From Janibacter hoylei PVAS-1 (GTDB lineage: Bacteria; Actinomycetota; Actinomycetes; Actinomycetales; Dermatophilaceae), in NCBI RefSeq assembly GCF_000297495.1, contig NZ_ALWX01000039.1, positions 1 to 64,000 of the forward strand: 64,000 nucleotides of DNA, read 5' to 3'. Shown here piece by piece: positions 18,532-28,069 of the stretch. The notes under the pieces are model-generated. The model was not told where the DNA came from, did no database searches, and saw only the letters and a list, made by a program, of their open reading frames with translations. The position numbers and the translations under genes were made by a program. Position 1 is the first letter of the stretch. The number at the start of each line of letters is the position of its first letter.

Positions 18532-19056
18532 TCAGTCCTGCGCGGACCCGTCCGGGTGCTCGAGCACCGACCGGAAGGCCTCGAGGTTGCGCAGGGACTC
18601 GCCGCGCGAGACGCGCCAGTCCCACTCCTTCTGCATCGACGTGCGGAAGCCGAGGAGCAGCAACTCGTTGAAGGGCGCGTCGGCCGCCTCGAGCACGACG
18701 CCGAGCACCTGGTCGACGAGCTCCTCCGTCACGGCACGAAGGGGGACCCTCCCCCCGACGTAGACGTCACCGGAGGCGTCGATCGAGTAGGCGAGCAGGG
18801 GCATGCGCAGGTTGCGCCGCAGCAGGTAGCGGTAGAAGCGCTCGTGCTGCTCGTCCGCATTGCGGATGACGAAGGCCGAGACGGACAGGGCGCTCTCGCC
18901 GACGACGAGCGAGACGACGGTCTTGAGCTTCTTCTCCCCCGGGAGGGTGACGACGAGCTCGCCATCACGGGCACCCCCTTCGTGCTCCAGCTCGGCCTCG
19001 GTCACCACGCGGGTCACGACGTCGAGAGCGCGCTCGCGCTCGGTCTGCTCGGTCAT
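18532..19056 (-). CDS. YbjN-domain protein (type III secretion chaperone-like fold)
   Basis: 174-residue soluble protein of the YbjN family, whose alpha/beta fold resembles secretion chaperones. Visible: the segment [18 protein letters not shown], then [18 protein letters not shown] and [13 protein letters not shown]. The family's role in actinobacteria is not settled. ATG at 19056 overlaps the mshA stop by 4 bp, and the mshA-ybjN-gpmA order matches the mycobacterial locus, so co-expression with mycothiol synthesis is likely although no direct link is known. Confidence 0.85.
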   Translation of the reverse strand: MTEQTERERALDVVTRVVTEAELEHEGGARDGELVVTLPGEKKLKTVVSLVVGESALSVSAFVIRNADEQHERFYRYLLRRNLRMPLLAYSIDASGDVYVGGRVPLRAVTEELVDQVLGVVLEAADAPFNELLLLGFRTSMQKEWDWRVSRGESLRNLEAFRSVLEHPDGSAQD

Positions 19057-20333
19057 CGGGCCACCTCCAGGGGGTTGGCGTTGACGGCACTGCGCTCGGC
19101 GACGGCGTCTTCGTAGACGTCGAGCAGCCGGTCGACGGTATCGGACCAGCCGAAGCCCTCGGCGTGCCGGCGTGCCCGGCCGCGCAGGTCCGCGGCCAGG
19201 TCGGGGTCGTCGATGATGCGGAGCATCGCCTCGGCCCACGTCGTCGGGTCGTGGTCGGGGACGAGGACCCCCGCGTCGCCGACGGCCGTCGGGAGGCCAC
19301 CGACCTGGGCGGCGAGGACCACGGCGCCCGAGGCCTGGGCCTCGACGGCGACGAGACCGAAGGACTCGGTGTACGAGGGCACCGCGACCAGGTCGGCAGC
19401 CCGGTACCAGTCAGCGAGCTCGCTGCGGCTCACCGGGGCCGACAGGTGGAGCACGTCATCGACCCCGAGCTCCTCGCCGAGACGCTGCAGGCGGTCGGGG
19501 GCGCTTAGCCCGCGCCCGGAGGCACCGCCGAGCACGGCGACGACGAGCCGGTCACGCAGCTCGGGGCGCTGCTCGAGGATCTGCGCGGCGGCCCGGACGA
19601 GGACGTCGGGTGCCTTGAGCGGTTGGATCCGGCCGACGAAGAGGAGGACGAGCGCGTCCTCGCGCAGGCCCACCCGGGCCCGCGCCGCACTCCGGTCGCC
19701 CGGTGCGAAGCGGTCGAGGTCGACCCCAGGCGGCACGACGACGACGCGCTGCAGGTCGGCGTCGTAGTACTCGACGAGCTCGGCCGCCTCCTGGTCGGTG
19801 TTGGCGACGAGCCGGTCGGCGATCTCGACGACCTGGGCCTCACCGATCTCCCGGCCGGGGGGCTCGGGCACGTCGTCCGCGGCGAGCTGACGGTTCTTCA
19901 CCCGCGCCATCGTGTGCATCGTGTGGACGAGCGGGACCTGCCACCTCTCGGCGACGAGCCAGCCCACCTGCCCGGAGAGCCAGTAGTGCGAGTGCGCGAC
20001 GTCGTAGTGCCCCGCGGGGACCCGCGCGATCTCGCGCATCATGCCGGCGGCGAAGGCGCACAGCTGCCCGGGCAGGTCCTCCTTGACGAGGCCCTCGTAG
20101 GGCCCGGCGTCCACGTGGCGCACCGTCACCCCGGGCAGCATCTCCACCGCGTCGGGCAGGTCCGTCGCCGTGCGCCGGGTGAAGATCTCCACCTCGACAC
20201 CCCGCGCCGCGAGCTCGCGCGCGGACTCCACGACGTAGACGTTGAGCCCGCCCGCGTCACCGGTGCCGGGCTGGGCGAGGGGCGAGGTGTGCACGCTGAT
20301 CATCGCCACCCGCCGGATGGGTCGTCCGGTCAC
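19053..20333 (-). CDS. mshA: D-inositol-3-phosphate glycosyltransferase (mycothiol step 1)
   Basis: GT4-family enzyme that joins UDP-GlcNAc to 1L-myo-inositol-1-phosphate, opening mycothiol synthesis. Hallmarks: [24 protein letters not shown] at the N-terminus, [51 protein letters not shown] and [19 protein letters not shown] with the E-x7-E catalytic/UDP site. GTG at 20333 gives about 426 residues and overlaps the stop of the upstream membrane-protein gene by 4 bp; a longer start at 20387 would lie inside that gene. It also overlaps the YbjN gene by 4 bp. Confidence 0.94.
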   Translation of the reverse strand: MTGRPIRRVAMISVHTSPLAQPGTGDAGGLNVYVVESARELAARGVEVEIFTRRTATDLPDAVEMLPGVTVRHVDAGPYEGLVKEDLPGQLCAFAAGMMREIARVPAGHYDVAHSHYWLSGQVGWLVAERWQVPLVHTMHTMARVKNRQLAADDVPEPPGREIGEAQVVEIADRLVANTDQEAAELVEYYDADLQRVVVVPPGVDLDRFAPGDRSAARARVGLREDALVLLFVGRIQPLKAPDVLVRAAAQILEQRPELRDRLVVAVLGGASGRGLSAPDRLQRLGEELGVDDVLHLSAPVSRSELADWYRAADLVAVPSYTESFGLVAVEAQASGAVVLAAQVGGLPTAVGDAGVLVPDHDPTTWAEAMLRIIDDPDLAADLRGRARRHAEGFGWSDTVDRLLDVYEDAVAERSAVNANPLEVAR

Positions 20334-21103
20334 TGCTCCACCGTCCTCCGGTAGCTCGTCATCGTCACGGTCGCGCTCGGCGACCACGTGTGCAGGTCGG
20401 TGTGCCCCGTGCGCCGCAGGTCGACCCCGCGGTGGGCCGGCCCCGGCCCGAGGCCGATGACCGTCCCGAGGTCCGTCGCGTAGGCGTCGGCGACCGACAC
20501 GGTGCTCTCACCGACCCACCACGCCCGCTTGCGCAGCAGGCGGTCGGGCAGACCCGGCCCGCGGCCGACCGTCCCGAGCTCCTGGGCGGAGTGCACGACG
20601 ACGGCGTCGGCCCCCTTCGCCTCGACGGTCAGGGAGATGCGCGAGGCCTGCAGCCGGACCGTCATCGTCACCGGCAGCCGGCCCTCGTCGTCGGTGAGCT
20701 CGCCCGACCAGGTGACCTCGCCCGCACGGATGGACAGACGGTCCACGCGCAGGTTGCTCCACGTGGCATCAATGGCCTCGGTGCGCTCCTTGCCCGTGCC
20801 CTCGACGTGACCGGTCAGCGCGGAGACCGGTGAGCCGCCGCGCACGGTGCGGAAGAGGACGCGGCCGCCGTTGGTCACCCGCAGCCCGGTCCCGTCGAGC
20901 TGGGCCGCGCGCCCCTGGCCGAGGGTCACGACGCCGCTCGCCTCGGGGGCGACGACGAGCAGCCCGGGCTGGACCGGCCGCAGGCCCGAGTCACGGCCGA
21001 GCGCCGGCGGGACCCAGATGATCGCGGCGAGCACGAGGGCAGCACTGAGCGAGAGGAGCAAGGACACCATGCTCCAGCTCACCCGTCGGTCCGCTCGCCA
21101 CAC
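20330..21103 (-). CDS. Membrane-anchored extracytoplasmic protein, unknown function
   Basis: 257 residues with one N-terminal membrane helix (about 12-33) and a large beta-rich extracytoplasmic domain that includes repeated ITL-type strands and a Trp-Trp-Val-Gly-Glu segment. The C-terminal half loosely recalls galactose-mutarotase/glycoside-hydrolase sandwich domains, but I cannot assign a family. GTG at 21103 with TAGGCT (minus, 21116-21111) ending 7 nt upstream suggests a leaderless mRNA. First gene of an mshA-ybjN unit by 4-bp overlap; a link with mycothiol is unproven. Confidence 0.75.
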   Translation of the reverse strand: MWRADRRVSWSMVSLLLSLSAALVLAAIIWVPPALGRDSGLRPVQPGLLVVAPEASGVVTLGQGRAAQLDGTGLRVTNGGRVLFRTVRGGSPVSALTGHVEGTGKERTEAIDATWSNLRVDRLSIRAGEVTWSGELTDDEGRLPVTMTVRLQASRISLTVEAKGADAVVVHSAQELGTVGRGPGLPDRLLRKRAWWVGESTVSVADAYATDLGTVIGLGPGPAHRGVDLRRTGHTDLHTWSPSATVTMTSYRRTVEQ

Positions 21104-21143
21104 ATTCGCCAGCCTAGTTCGCGCGAGGACCTACGCTGCGTGC

Positions 21144-21956
21144 GTGTCCAGTCCCCGCCCCCTCGGCAGCATCACCCGAGGGACGACCAACCCCAACCGG
21201 CTGCGCCGCTGCGACCGGTGGTTGCTCGCGACCCACCGCGACCGTCTGACGAAGGGGGACCCGCCCCACCTCGTCGACCTCGGCCACGGCGCCTCCGGCG
21301 TGACGACCGTCGAGTGGGCCGACCGCGTGCAGGCGGTCCGCCCCGGCGCGACGGTCACCGGGCTGGAGATCGACCCCGAGCGGGTCGCGTCGGCGCAGGC
21401 CTGGGCCCGGCCCGGCGTGGACTTCAGGCTCGGTGGCTTCGAGGTGCCGGGGCGGCCGGCGCGGATCGTGCGGGCCTTCAACGTGCTGCGCCAGTACGAC
21501 GAGACCGAGGTCGAGGGGCCGTGGCGCACGATGCTCGCCCGGCTCGACCCGCGCGGCCTGCTCGTCGAGGGCACGTGCGACGAGCTCGGCCGGCTCGGCA
21601 GCTGGGTCACGCTCGACGCCGACGGCCCGCAGACGCTCACGCTGTCGTGGCGGCTGCGCGACCTCGACGCGCACCGGCCCCCTTCGGTCGTCGCCGAGCG
21701 CCTGCCCAAGGCGCTCATCCACCGCAACGTCCCCGGCGAGCCGGTCCACGACCTGCTCCGTCTCGTCGACGACGCGTGGCGCCGGGCCGCTCCCTTCGCG
21801 CCGTACGGGGCACGGCAGCAGGCGGTGGCCGCCTTCGGTCAGGTCGCGGCGGCAGCCCCGGTCGTCGGGGGCCGGGACCGGTGGCGGCTCGGCGAGCTGA
21901 CCCTGCCGTGGGCGGCCGTCGCCCCCCGCAGCGGACCGCTGGCTCAGCGCTGGTAG
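21144..21956 (+). CDS. Class I SAM-dependent methyltransferase-like protein
   Basis: 270-residue protein with a Rossmann-like segment: HLVDLGHGASGVTTVEWA (motif I region), TVTGLEIDPERV (acidic end of strand 2) and ARIVRAFNVLRQYDE (motif IV-like). The SAM fold is likely; target unknown. GTG at 21144; TACGCT (21132-21137) ends 6 nt before it, so leaderless, and the promoter is divergent from the mshA unit. Its last 13 bp overlap the convergent cupin gene. Confidence 0.8.
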   Translation: MSSPRPLGSITRGTTNPNRLRRCDRWLLATHRDRLTKGDPPHLVDLGHGASGVTTVEWADRVQAVRPGATVTGLEIDPERVASAQAWARPGVDFRLGGFEVPGRPARIVRAFNVLRQYDETEVEGPWRTMLARLDPRGLLVEGTCDELGRLGSWVTLDADGPQTLTLSWRLRDLDAHRPPSVVAERLPKALIHRNVPGEPVHDLLRLVDDAWRRAAPFAPYGARQQAVAAFGQVAAAAPVVGGRDRWRLGELTLPWAAVAPRSGPLAQRW

Positions 21957-22309
21957 TCGTCCTCGAGACGCACGATGTCGTCCTCGTCGAAGGTGCCGTA
22001 GCCGACCTCGAGGACCCGGCACGGCTGCTCGCCGGAGTTGCCCATGCGGTGGACCTGACCCTGCGCGATCCACACCTGCTCGCCCGGCTGGGCGCTCCAC
22101 GTCTCGTCACCCACGGTGACGTCGATCGGCCCGTCGAGCACCTGCCAGAACTCGGCCCGGTGCTCGTGGGTCTGCAGGGACAGGCGCTGCCCGGGGTTGA
22201 CCGTGATGACCTTGACCGTCGTCGGCTCGTTGAGGGTGAACTGCTGGAAGCTGCCCCACGGGCGCTCCGAGACGAACATGGCCTCGCGCGGGTCCGGCAG
22301 GTTGGTCAC
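21944..22309 (-). CDS. Cupin, mannose-6-phosphate isomerase type II-like
   Basis: 121-residue single-domain cupin resembling the phosphomannose-isomerase domain of ManC/AlgA: RPWGSFQQFTLNE at the N-terminus, metal motif RLSLQTHEHRAEFWQVLDG and a later QGQVHRMGN. It may isomerise mannose-6-phosphate to fructose-6-phosphate or act as a sugar-binding cupin. GTG at 22309 is preceded at good distance by GGGGAGA on the minus strand; an ATG at 22348 in the same frame would add 13 poorly conserved residues. Convergent with the methyltransferase-like gene. Confidence 0.82.
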   Translation of the reverse strand: MTNLPDPREAMFVSERPWGSFQQFTLNEPTTVKVITVNPGQRLSLQTHEHRAEFWQVLDGPIDVTVGDETWSAQPGEQVWIAQGQVHRMGNSGEQPCRVLEVGYGTFDEDDIVRLEDDYQR

Positions 22310-22358
22310 GACATCTCCCCTGGATCGTGGTCGCTGATCGATCGCCATTGTGCACGAC

Positions 22359-22652
22359 TCACCGACGGCGACCGAGGATCTCGTCGATCGCCGGGCGGAC
22401 GTCGGCGAGGTAGACCCCCGCGACGACGATGCCGATGATCGCGAGCAGGCCGACGCCGACGACCGCGGCGAGCCCCATGAGCGTGGCGATCACCAGGGCT
22501 GCGACCCAGAAGGTCTTGGACTGCTTGCCGGTCGCCGTGAAGGCATCGGGCCGTTGCCGCACCGCGTGGACCAGGGCGAAGACCTCGGCCCCGAGCGCGA
22601 GGAGGGACAGGACGAGGACGATCGTCGCCTGGATGTCGCTGAAGATCTGCAC
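22359..22652 (-). CDS. DUF2516 membrane protein
   Basis: 97-residue actinobacterial membrane protein with two hydrophobic helices (about 5-28 and 47-77), a tyrosine-poor loop with KQSKTFWVAAL, and a basic C-terminus (ADVRPAIDEILGRRR). This matches DUF2516; function unknown. GTG at 22652; TAGGCT (minus, 22664-22659) ends 6 nt before it and overlaps the dtd stop codon, so it likely has its own leaderless transcript within the row. Confidence 0.85.
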   Translation of the reverse strand: MQIFSDIQATIVLVLSLLALGAEVFALVHAVRQRPDAFTATGKQSKTFWVAALVIATLMGLAAVVGVGLLAIIGIVVAGVYLADVRPAIDEILGRRR

Positions 22653-22661
22653 GTCGGCAGC

Positions 22662-23090
22662 CTAGGCGGGCACGTCGAGGACGATGGTCACCGGACCGTC
22701 GGCGTGGATGTCGATCGCCATGTCCGCGCCGAACCGTCCGGTCGCGACCGACACCCCGAGCTCGCGCAGTCCGTCGGCGACGGCCGCGACGACCGGCTCG
22801 GCCACCGGGCCGGGGGCCGCGGCATTCCACGACGGCCGCCGCCCCTTGCGCACGTCGGCGTGGAGGGTGAACTGGCTGACGACGAGGACCTGCGCGCCCC
22901 GGTCGAGGACCGAGGTCTCGTCGCGCAGCAGGCGCAGCTGGGCGATCTTGCGCACCGTCGTCGCGATCTCCTCCGGCCCGTCGTCGTGCGTCACCCCGAC
23001 GAGCGCGACGAGCCCCTCGCCGATCTCGCCCACGACCTCGCCCGCCACCGTGACCCGAGCCGAGGTCACCCGCTGCAGCACCGTCCTCAC
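22662..23090 (-). CDS. dtd: D-aminoacyl-tRNA deacylase
   Basis: Proofreading hydrolase that releases D-amino acids from mischarged tRNA. Starts [15 protein letters not shown], as usual; catalytic SQFTLHAD motif and the cross-subunit Gly-Pro motif ([12 protein letters not shown]) are both present, and [18 protein letters not shown] closes the domain. 142 residues. GTG at 23090 overlaps the asparaginase stop by 4 bp, so they form an operon. Confidence 0.93.
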   Translation of the reverse strand: MRTVLQRVTSARVTVAGEVVGEIGEGLVALVGVTHDDGPEEIATTVRKIAQLRLLRDETSVLDRGAQVLVVSQFTLHADVRKGRRPSWNAAAPGPVAEPVVAAVADGLRELGVSVATGRFGADMAIDIHADGPVTIVLDVPA

Positions 23091-24076
23091 GGGGTGCGCA
23101 GGTCGAGCACCTCGACGGCCCCGACGGGTCGGCCGTGCCCGAGCACCGGCTGGTCGGCCAGGTCCCGCAGCCCGGGGGTGTCGACGCCGAGCGTCAGGAG
23201 GGCGTGGGCGAGCAGCCCCCGCCGGGCCCGGGAGAAGGGCGCCCCGTCGGCGACCTTGACCGCCACGCCGCGCCCGTCGGCCAGGCCGGCCGCGTAGACC
23301 GACTCGGCGCCGTCCTTGGCGATGAGCCCCGGCACGGCCTGCATGAACTGGGTGACGTCCCGATCGGTGCCGCCGACCATGTGGGGGGCCGTGCGCATGG
23401 CGTCGGCGACCCTCCCTTCGTCCGTCGTGGGCTCCGCGGCGGCGAGCCGTCCGAAGGAGGCGGCCAGCCCGCGCAGCGGGACCGCGAAGAGCGGCGCGCC
23501 GCACCCGTCGACCGTCGTGTGGGTCACCTCGCCGACGACCTCGTCGGTCGTCGTCCGGATCGCCTGCTGCAGCGGGTGCTCGGGGTCGAGGTAGGTCTCG
23601 GTCGGCCAGTCGTTGACTCGGCACGTCGCGAGCATGCCCGCGTGCTTGCCCGAGCAGTCCTGGGCGACCGGCTCCGGGCCGCGACCGCCGGCCAGCCACC
23701 GCGCGTGCTCGAGCTCGCCGAGCGGCAGGGCGGGCGTGTTGCGCAGGGCAGACAGGTCGAGACCCACCGTCGCGAGGATCTCGGCGGCCCCCTCGCGGTG
23801 GACCTGCTCCGCGGAGTGGCTCGAGCACACGAGTGCGAGCAGGTGCGGCGGCAGGTCGAGGCCGTGCCGGACCATCGCGAGCGCCTGGATCGGCTTGAGC
23901 GAGGACCGTGGCAGCACGGGGTCGCCGACCCGGCCGTGGCGAAGGGGGGTCCCCCCACCGGGGTCCGTGGCGACGAGCGTCGCGCGGTGGGCGGACTCGA
24001 CGAAGCCCCCGCGGGTCACGTGGACCAGCACGGGGGCGTCGTCGAGAGCTGTGGTGTCGGGGGCCTGAGCGGTCAC
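23087..24076 (-). CDS. L-asparaginase II family protein
   Basis: 329-residue member of the actinobacterial/plant-pathogen asparaginase II family (PF06089), probably converting asparagine to aspartate and ammonia. Motifs: [48 protein letters not shown] and [16 protein letters not shown] at 24076; TAGCCT (minus, 24089-24084) ends 7 nt upstream, a leaderless start. dtd overlaps downstream by 4 bp. Confidence 0.88.
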   Translation of the reverse strand: MTAQAPDTTALDDAPVLVHVTRGGFVESAHRATLVATDPGGGTPLRHGRVGDPVLPRSSLKPIQALAMVRHGLDLPPHLLALVCSSHSAEQVHREGAAEILATVGLDLSALRNTPALPLGELEHARWLAGGRGPEPVAQDCSGKHAGMLATCRVNDWPTETYLDPEHPLQQAIRTTTDEVVGEVTHTTVDGCGAPLFAVPLRGLAASFGRLAAAEPTTDEGRVADAMRTAPHMVGGTDRDVTQFMQAVPGLIAKDGAESVYAAGLADGRGVAVKVADGAPFSRARRGLLAHALLTLGVDTPGLRDLADQPVLGHGRPVGAVEVLDLRTP

Positions 24077-24136
24077 CCGCCGGAGGCTACCGGCTCACCA
24101 CAGGGTCGGCTGCTCCGCGAAGGGAGCCGGACTCCT

Positions 24137-24763
24137 TCAGTCGCCGACCTTCTCGGTGGCCTTGGCAGCAGCGGTCGTGGTCTTGGCGGCCGTCTTCTTG
24201 GCGGCGGTCGCGGTCGACTTGGTCGCGGTGCGGGTGCGGGTCGCGGCCTTCTTGGCGGTGGTGCTCGTGCGCTTCGCGGCGGTGGTGGTGCGCTTGGCGG
24301 AGCCGGAGACGGCCTCCTTCGCCTTGGCGGTGTCGACCTTGACGTCGACGTCCACGGAGTCGGCGACGGCCTCGGCAGCCTTGGCGGCCTCCTTGCGACC
24401 GATGGTCAGCGTGGCCTTGGCGGAGCGCTCGACGTCGGCGACGGCCTTCTTGACGGTCGTGACGACACCCTTGCCCAGGGCGACGGTGGCCTCGGCCTGA
24501 CCGACGAGGTCCTGGGTGGCCTTCTGCTTCTTGATGCGGGTGACGAGGGCCTCGCCGCGCTTGGTGAGGTCGGCGTAGTAGGCCTGCGCGTCGGACGGGG
24601 CGGCCTTGACGCGGGCCTGGACCTTCTTGGGCTCCAGCTCGGCGCGCAGGGCGGCGATCTGGGCGGTGTAGCCGCGGACCGTCTCGACGGTGAGGTCGGT
24701 GGCGCCGATGGTGGCGTAGGTCTGGTCGGTGACGACCTTCTTGACGGTGGTGGTGACGCTCAT
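24137..24763 (-). CDS. HbhA-like lysine-rich coiled-coil protein
   Basis: 208 residues. The N-terminal 115 are helical with heptad-like pattern (ALRAELEPKKVQARVKA and ADLTKRGEALVTRIKKQ); the last 75 are almost only Ala, Lys, Thr, Arg and Val in tandem KKAA/AKRT-type units, histone H1-like. This is the layout of mycobacterial heparin-binding haemagglutinin HbhA (about 199 residues), and the upstream XRE regulator matches Rv0474-Rv0475, so I read it as a homologue by architecture. Outside mycobacteria adhesion is unproven; DNA or lipid binding is possible. ATG overlaps the regulator stop by 4 bp. Confidence 0.82.
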   Translation of the reverse strand: MSVTTTVKKVVTDQTYATIGATDLTVETVRGYTAQIAALRAELEPKKVQARVKAAPSDAQAYYADLTKRGEALVTRIKKQKATQDLVGQAEATVALGKGVVTTVKKAVADVERSAKATLTIGRKEAAKAAEAVADSVDVDVKVDTAKAKEAVSGSAKRTTTAAKRTSTTAKKAATRTRTATKSTATAAKKTAAKTTTAAAKATEKVGD

Positions 24764-25333
24764 GAGGTGCTCCTTGGAGTGCTCTTGCGGGTGGACGTGC
24801 GCGAACCCGACGACGCTGCCGAGCCCTTCGTGCTGGCCGCGGTCTTCTTCGCGGTGGTCGTGGTCGCCTTCTTCTTCGGCGTGGACTGCTGGGCCGCCTT
24901 GCGGGTGGCGCGGGCACGCGGCGTCGGGCGCGCGGGCCCGGCGTGGTCGTCCGCGGCGGTGACACCGACGAAGGACTGGTAGATCTCGAGCAGCGTCTGC
25001 CGCTGGCGCGAGGTGAGTGCGGGGTCGGTGGCGATCGCGGCGCGTGTCGTGGCCCCGGCCTCGGCGGCGGCGGCGTCCTTGGGGTCGAGCAGCCCGGCCT
25101 GGACGTAGAGGGTCTCGGCGGAGATCGACAGGCCCTTGGCGATCTGCTGGAGGATCTCGGCGCTCGGCCGCTTGACCCCCCCGCTCGATCTGGCTCAGGT
25201 AGGGGTTGGAGATCCCGGCGATCGCGGAGAGCTGGCGCAGCGACAGCTTCTTGGTGAGCCGCTGCTCGCGCAGGTACTCACCGAGGTTGTTGCCCAGGTT
25301 GCCCGGGAGGGCGTCCAGCGGGTTCTTCGACAT
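24760..25333 (-). pseudogene. XRE-family regulator of the HbhA-like gene, frameshift in C7 run
   Basis: XRE helix-turn-helix regulator, Rv0474-like. HTH at 19-55 (LREQRLTKKLSLRQLSAIAG, then NPYLSQIERG). The frame breaks at a run of seven C (25176-25182); removing one restores RGVKRPSAEILQQIAKGLS and a natural protein of about 190 residues ending in a Lys/Thr/Ser-rich tail with the stop at 24760, overlapping the HbhA-like ATG. As written the ORF would run on into the HbhA-like gene's frame, fusing the two. The clean restored overlap argues for a sequence error. A 16-bp inverted repeat upstream may be its operator. Confidence 0.88.
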
Positions 25334-25346
25334 GCCCCCAGTGTGC

Positions 25347-25362
25347 TTGCTCTAGTTAGCAA
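25347..25362. promoter_or_regulatory. Candidate operator of the XRE regulator
   Basis: TTGCTCTAGTTAGCAA has inverted arms TTGCT/AGCAA around a 6-bp centre. It lies 14 bp upstream of the regulator ATG at 25333, where bound protein would cover the promoter, fitting autoregulation. The assignment is inference; I saw no second copy in the window. Confidence 0.45.
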
Positions 25363-25395
25363 CTGCAAGCCAAAGACAGCAGAAGGTGACCCGAC

Positions 25396-26418
25396 TCACC
25401 CCCGGGGGACGACCACCGTCTGGGCGGCGGCGATGTCCGGGGCGACGAGCAGGTCGGCGGAGTCGTCGGTGTTGCGCTTGAGCAGGGCGAGCGCGATCGG
25501 GCCGTCCTCGTGGTGCCGGGCCACGGAGGTGATCCGACCGACGACGCGCTCCCCGAGCGTGATCTCCGCGCCGGGGTCCGGGAGCGTGTGCCCGGAGCCG
25601 TCGAGGTGGACGAAGGCGAGCCGGCGCGGGGGTCGCCCGAGGTTGTGCACCCGGGCGATGGTCTCCTGACCGCGGTAGCACCCCTTGTGCAGGTGCACGG
25701 CCGTGCGCAGCCAGTCGAGCTCGTGGGCGATCGTCCGGTGGTCGGTCTCGGCCCCGAGACGGGGACGCCACGCGGCGATGCGCAGCGCCTCGGCGGCCCA
25801 GGTGCCGACGAGCTCGCGGTCACCGACCGCGGCGGCGACCTCGTCGACGGGGACGATGACCTCGCGCCAGCGCCGGTCGCGCCCGGGGTGCTCCTCGACC
25901 GGCGGGCCGTAGAGGGCGGAGTCCCCGACGAGTCGGGGCCAGGGGTCGACCCAGGTCGGGGGCTCACCCTCGCTGCCCTCGCGGTCGACGGTCTCGCCGA
26001 GCACCGCGTAGCGGTCCGAGACGTCGGCGACCTCGACCCGCAGCATGAAGCGCATCGAGTCCAGCCAGGCCGCCAACGACGCCGCGGTCCCCGGCTCGAC
26101 GGTGATCCAGGTCGTCTCACCGTCGTCGACGAGGTGCAGGGCGTGCTCAACGTGCCCCTTGGGCGTCAGCACGAGCGACTCGGCGGAGGTGCGCGGCGCG
26201 AGACCGGTCAGCTGCTGCGAGGTCAGCGAGTGCAGCCACGAGAGCCGGTCCGGTCCGGTGACCGTGACGACCCCGCGGTGCGACAGGTCGACGACCCCCA
26301 GCCCCTCGGCGAGGATCCGCTGCTCCCGCATCGGGTCCCCGTAGTGGGCGGCAACCCCCGCGTCGAGACCCTCGCCCGGGACCGCGCCGGGCGCCTGCAG
26401 CAGGGGAGAGGTGCTCAT
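25396..26418 (-). CDS. ygfZ: Folate-binding protein YgfZ/GcvT-like (Fe-S cluster metabolism)
   Basis: Tetrahydrofolate-dependent helper in Fe-S protein repair and assembly, related to GcvT. Signature KGCYRGQETIARVHN is complete; N-terminal part has GVVDLSHRGVVTVTGPDRLSWLHSLTSQQL, typical of the family. 340 residues. ATG at 26418; TAGATT (minus, 26430-26425) ends 6 nt before it, so leaderless, divergent from the LCP gene. Downstream comes the XRE regulator on the same strand after 62 nt. Confidence 0.93.
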   Translation of the reverse strand: MSTSPLLQAPGAVPGEGLDAGVAAHYGDPMREQRILAEGLGVVDLSHRGVVTVTGPDRLSWLHSLTSQQLTGLAPRTSAESLVLTPKGHVEHALHLVDDGETTWITVEPGTAASLAAWLDSMRFMLRVEVADVSDRYAVLGETVDREGSEGEPPTWVDPWPRLVGDSALYGPPVEEHPGRDRRWREVIVPVDEVAAAVGDRELVGTWAAEALRIAAWRPRLGAETDHRTIAHELDWLRTAVHLHKGCYRGQETIARVHNLGRPPRRLAFVHLDGSGHTLPDPGAEITLGERVVGRITSVARHHEDGPIALALLKRNTDDSADLLVAPDIAAAQTVVVPRG

Positions 26419-26473
26419 GACCCCAATCTACGGCGTTCAGGGAGTCACCACCCCGGGCCCCTACCATGTGGCC

Positions 26474-27469
26474 ATGCTCGAAGAATTCGCGGACACCGAC
26501 GACACCGTCGAGGAGTCCCGCCGCCCACGCCGGCGCCGTCGCGGCCGTCGCATCATCGGCTCGCTGCTCGCCCTCGCCCTCCTCGTCGCCGTCGGCGTCG
26601 GCGGCTACGGCTGGTTCCTCAGCAGCAAGGTCGACCGCAACCTCACGCACGAGGACCTCCTCGGCGCGAGCGCGGCCAAGACCGAGACCGCCAGCGGCAA
26701 GAAGCTCGTGAGCGACATGGGCACCAACTACCTGCTCATCGGCTCCGACGCCCGCCCCGGCGAGAACGCGAGCCGGTCCGACGTCATCCAGCTCATCCAC
26801 GTGCCGAGGGACCGCAAGGAGGTGTGGATCATCCACTTCCCGCGCGACCTGTACGTCCCGATCCCCGGCCACGGCGAGGGCAAGATCAACGCCGCCTACG
26901 CCTACGGGCAGTCGCCCCTGCTCGTCGAGACGATCCAGGACCTCGTCGGGGTCAAGATCGACCACGTCGCCAAGACCGACTTCGAGGGCTTCAAGAACCT
27001 CACGGACGCCCTCGGGGGCGTCACGGTCACCAACCAGCACGCCAGTCCCGAGTACCCCGCCGGCCAGCTCGAGCTCGACGGCGACGAGGCCCTCGCCTAC
27101 GTCCGCGAGCGCAAGACCCTCGCCGAGGGCGACATCTCCCGCGGGCAGCGGCAGCAGGCCTGGCTCAAGGCGATGATGGCGGAGACGCTCAGCCCCGGTG
27201 TGCTGCTCAACCCGGGCAAGCTCGGCGACGTCATCGAGGCCGGGACGAGCAACACCGTCGTCGACAACGACCTGACGACCGGCCGCATCCGCAGCGAGGC
27301 GATCAAGATGCGCAACGTGCGTGGCGGCGACATCCACTTCGTCACCGCGCCCTTCAGCGGCTACGGCACGACGAGCCGGGGCGAGTCGATCGACGTCCTC
27401 GACGAGCCCGGCATGGACCGCCTCTCCGACGCCCTGCGCACCGACGACATGGAGGGCTACGAGGAGTAG
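26474..27469 (+). CDS. LytR-CpsA-Psr family cell-wall glycopolymer ligase
   Basis: LCP proteins attach secondary polymers such as teichoic acid or polysaccharide to peptidoglycan. A very basic cytoplasmic start ([11 protein letters not shown]) precedes one membrane helix (about 27-49); the LCP domain shows NYLLIGSDARPGE, SDVIQLIHVPRDRKEVW and FPRDLYVPIPGHGEGKINAAYAYG with the conserved Arg and Asp residues. 331 residues. ATG at 26474; TACCAT (26462-26467) ends 6 nt upstream, so leaderless. May serve the surface-polysaccharide genes further along. Confidence 0.92.
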   Translation: MLEEFADTDDTVEESRRPRRRRRGRRIIGSLLALALLVAVGVGGYGWFLSSKVDRNLTHEDLLGASAAKTETASGKKLVSDMGTNYLLIGSDARPGENASRSDVIQLIHVPRDRKEVWIIHFPRDLYVPIPGHGEGKINAAYAYGQSPLLVETIQDLVGVKIDHVAKTDFEGFKNLTDALGGVTVTNQHASPEYPAGQLELDGDEALAYVRERKTLAEGDISRGQRQQAWLKAMMAETLSPGVLLNPGKLGDVIEAGTSNTVVDNDLTTGRIRSEAIKMRNVRGGDIHFVTAPFSGYGTTSRGESIDVLDEPGMDRLSDALRTDDMEGYEE

Positions 27470-27524
27470 GGAGGGCGCTGCGCCCCCTGCCCTTCGAAGC
27501 GCTCGCCAGTGCCGTCTCGGGGGG

Positions 27525-28020
27525 TCACTCGACCCGCTTGAGCTCCGCCGAGAGGTGGCTCGTCATCGGCTGGCCCATCGCGGCCATGTCCATGACCCAC
27601 ATCAGGTTGGACTTCACGAGGCCGTACATGCGCTTGGCCGCGGAGTACTCCTTCGCGTGCGGGCTGCGGATGACCCCGTCGGTCTGCAGCTCGATCCGGC
27701 CCGGCTCCACCGTGCCGTAGTACATCTCGACGATGCCGGTGGGGTGGACGAGGAGCAGCTCCGCCTCCCCCTTCGCCCCCGGCCCGCCAGAAGCCCAGCT
27801 CGGTGCCCGACGGACGCACCTTGTTGCCCTCGTCGTCGAGGATCCACGACTGGCTCTCCCACCGGAGGAAGGGGCGCGAGTCGTGGCTGACGACGATCTC
27901 CTGACCGAAGTTGGCCGACTCGATCGACGGGTAGCCGAGGACGCCGGCGCCCTCCCAGCGGCCGACGAGCCAGGCGAGGGGTGCGACATCGGGGTGGATC
28001 GTGGGATCGAGGGTGAACAC
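27525..28020 (-). pseudogene. Nitrobindin-like FABP/heme-binding protein, frameshift
   Basis: Beta-barrel heme protein of the nitrobindin (DUF1794/THAP4) family, in actinobacteria implicated in nitric oxide or peroxynitrite chemistry. The N-terminal WLVGRWEGAGVLGYP contains the family GxWxGxG; the second half (GIVEMYYGTVEPGRIEL and the final SHLSAELKRVE) is in another frame. The break is in the C5 run at 27776-27780; one base fewer restores FWRAGAKGEAELLLVHPTG. 164 residues when joined. GTG at 28020 fits TACGAT (minus, 28032-28027) 6 nt upstream, a leaderless start. Confidence 0.87.
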
Positions 28021-28069
28021 GCGCCCATCGTAGACGCGGCGTCGACCGCCCGACCGCCCCGAGGAGTCG

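Noticed and set aside
27473-27485. Short GGGCGC/GCGCCC hairpin after the LCP gene as terminator
   Set aside because: Six-base stem with a one-base centre; too small to call in GC-rich DNA.
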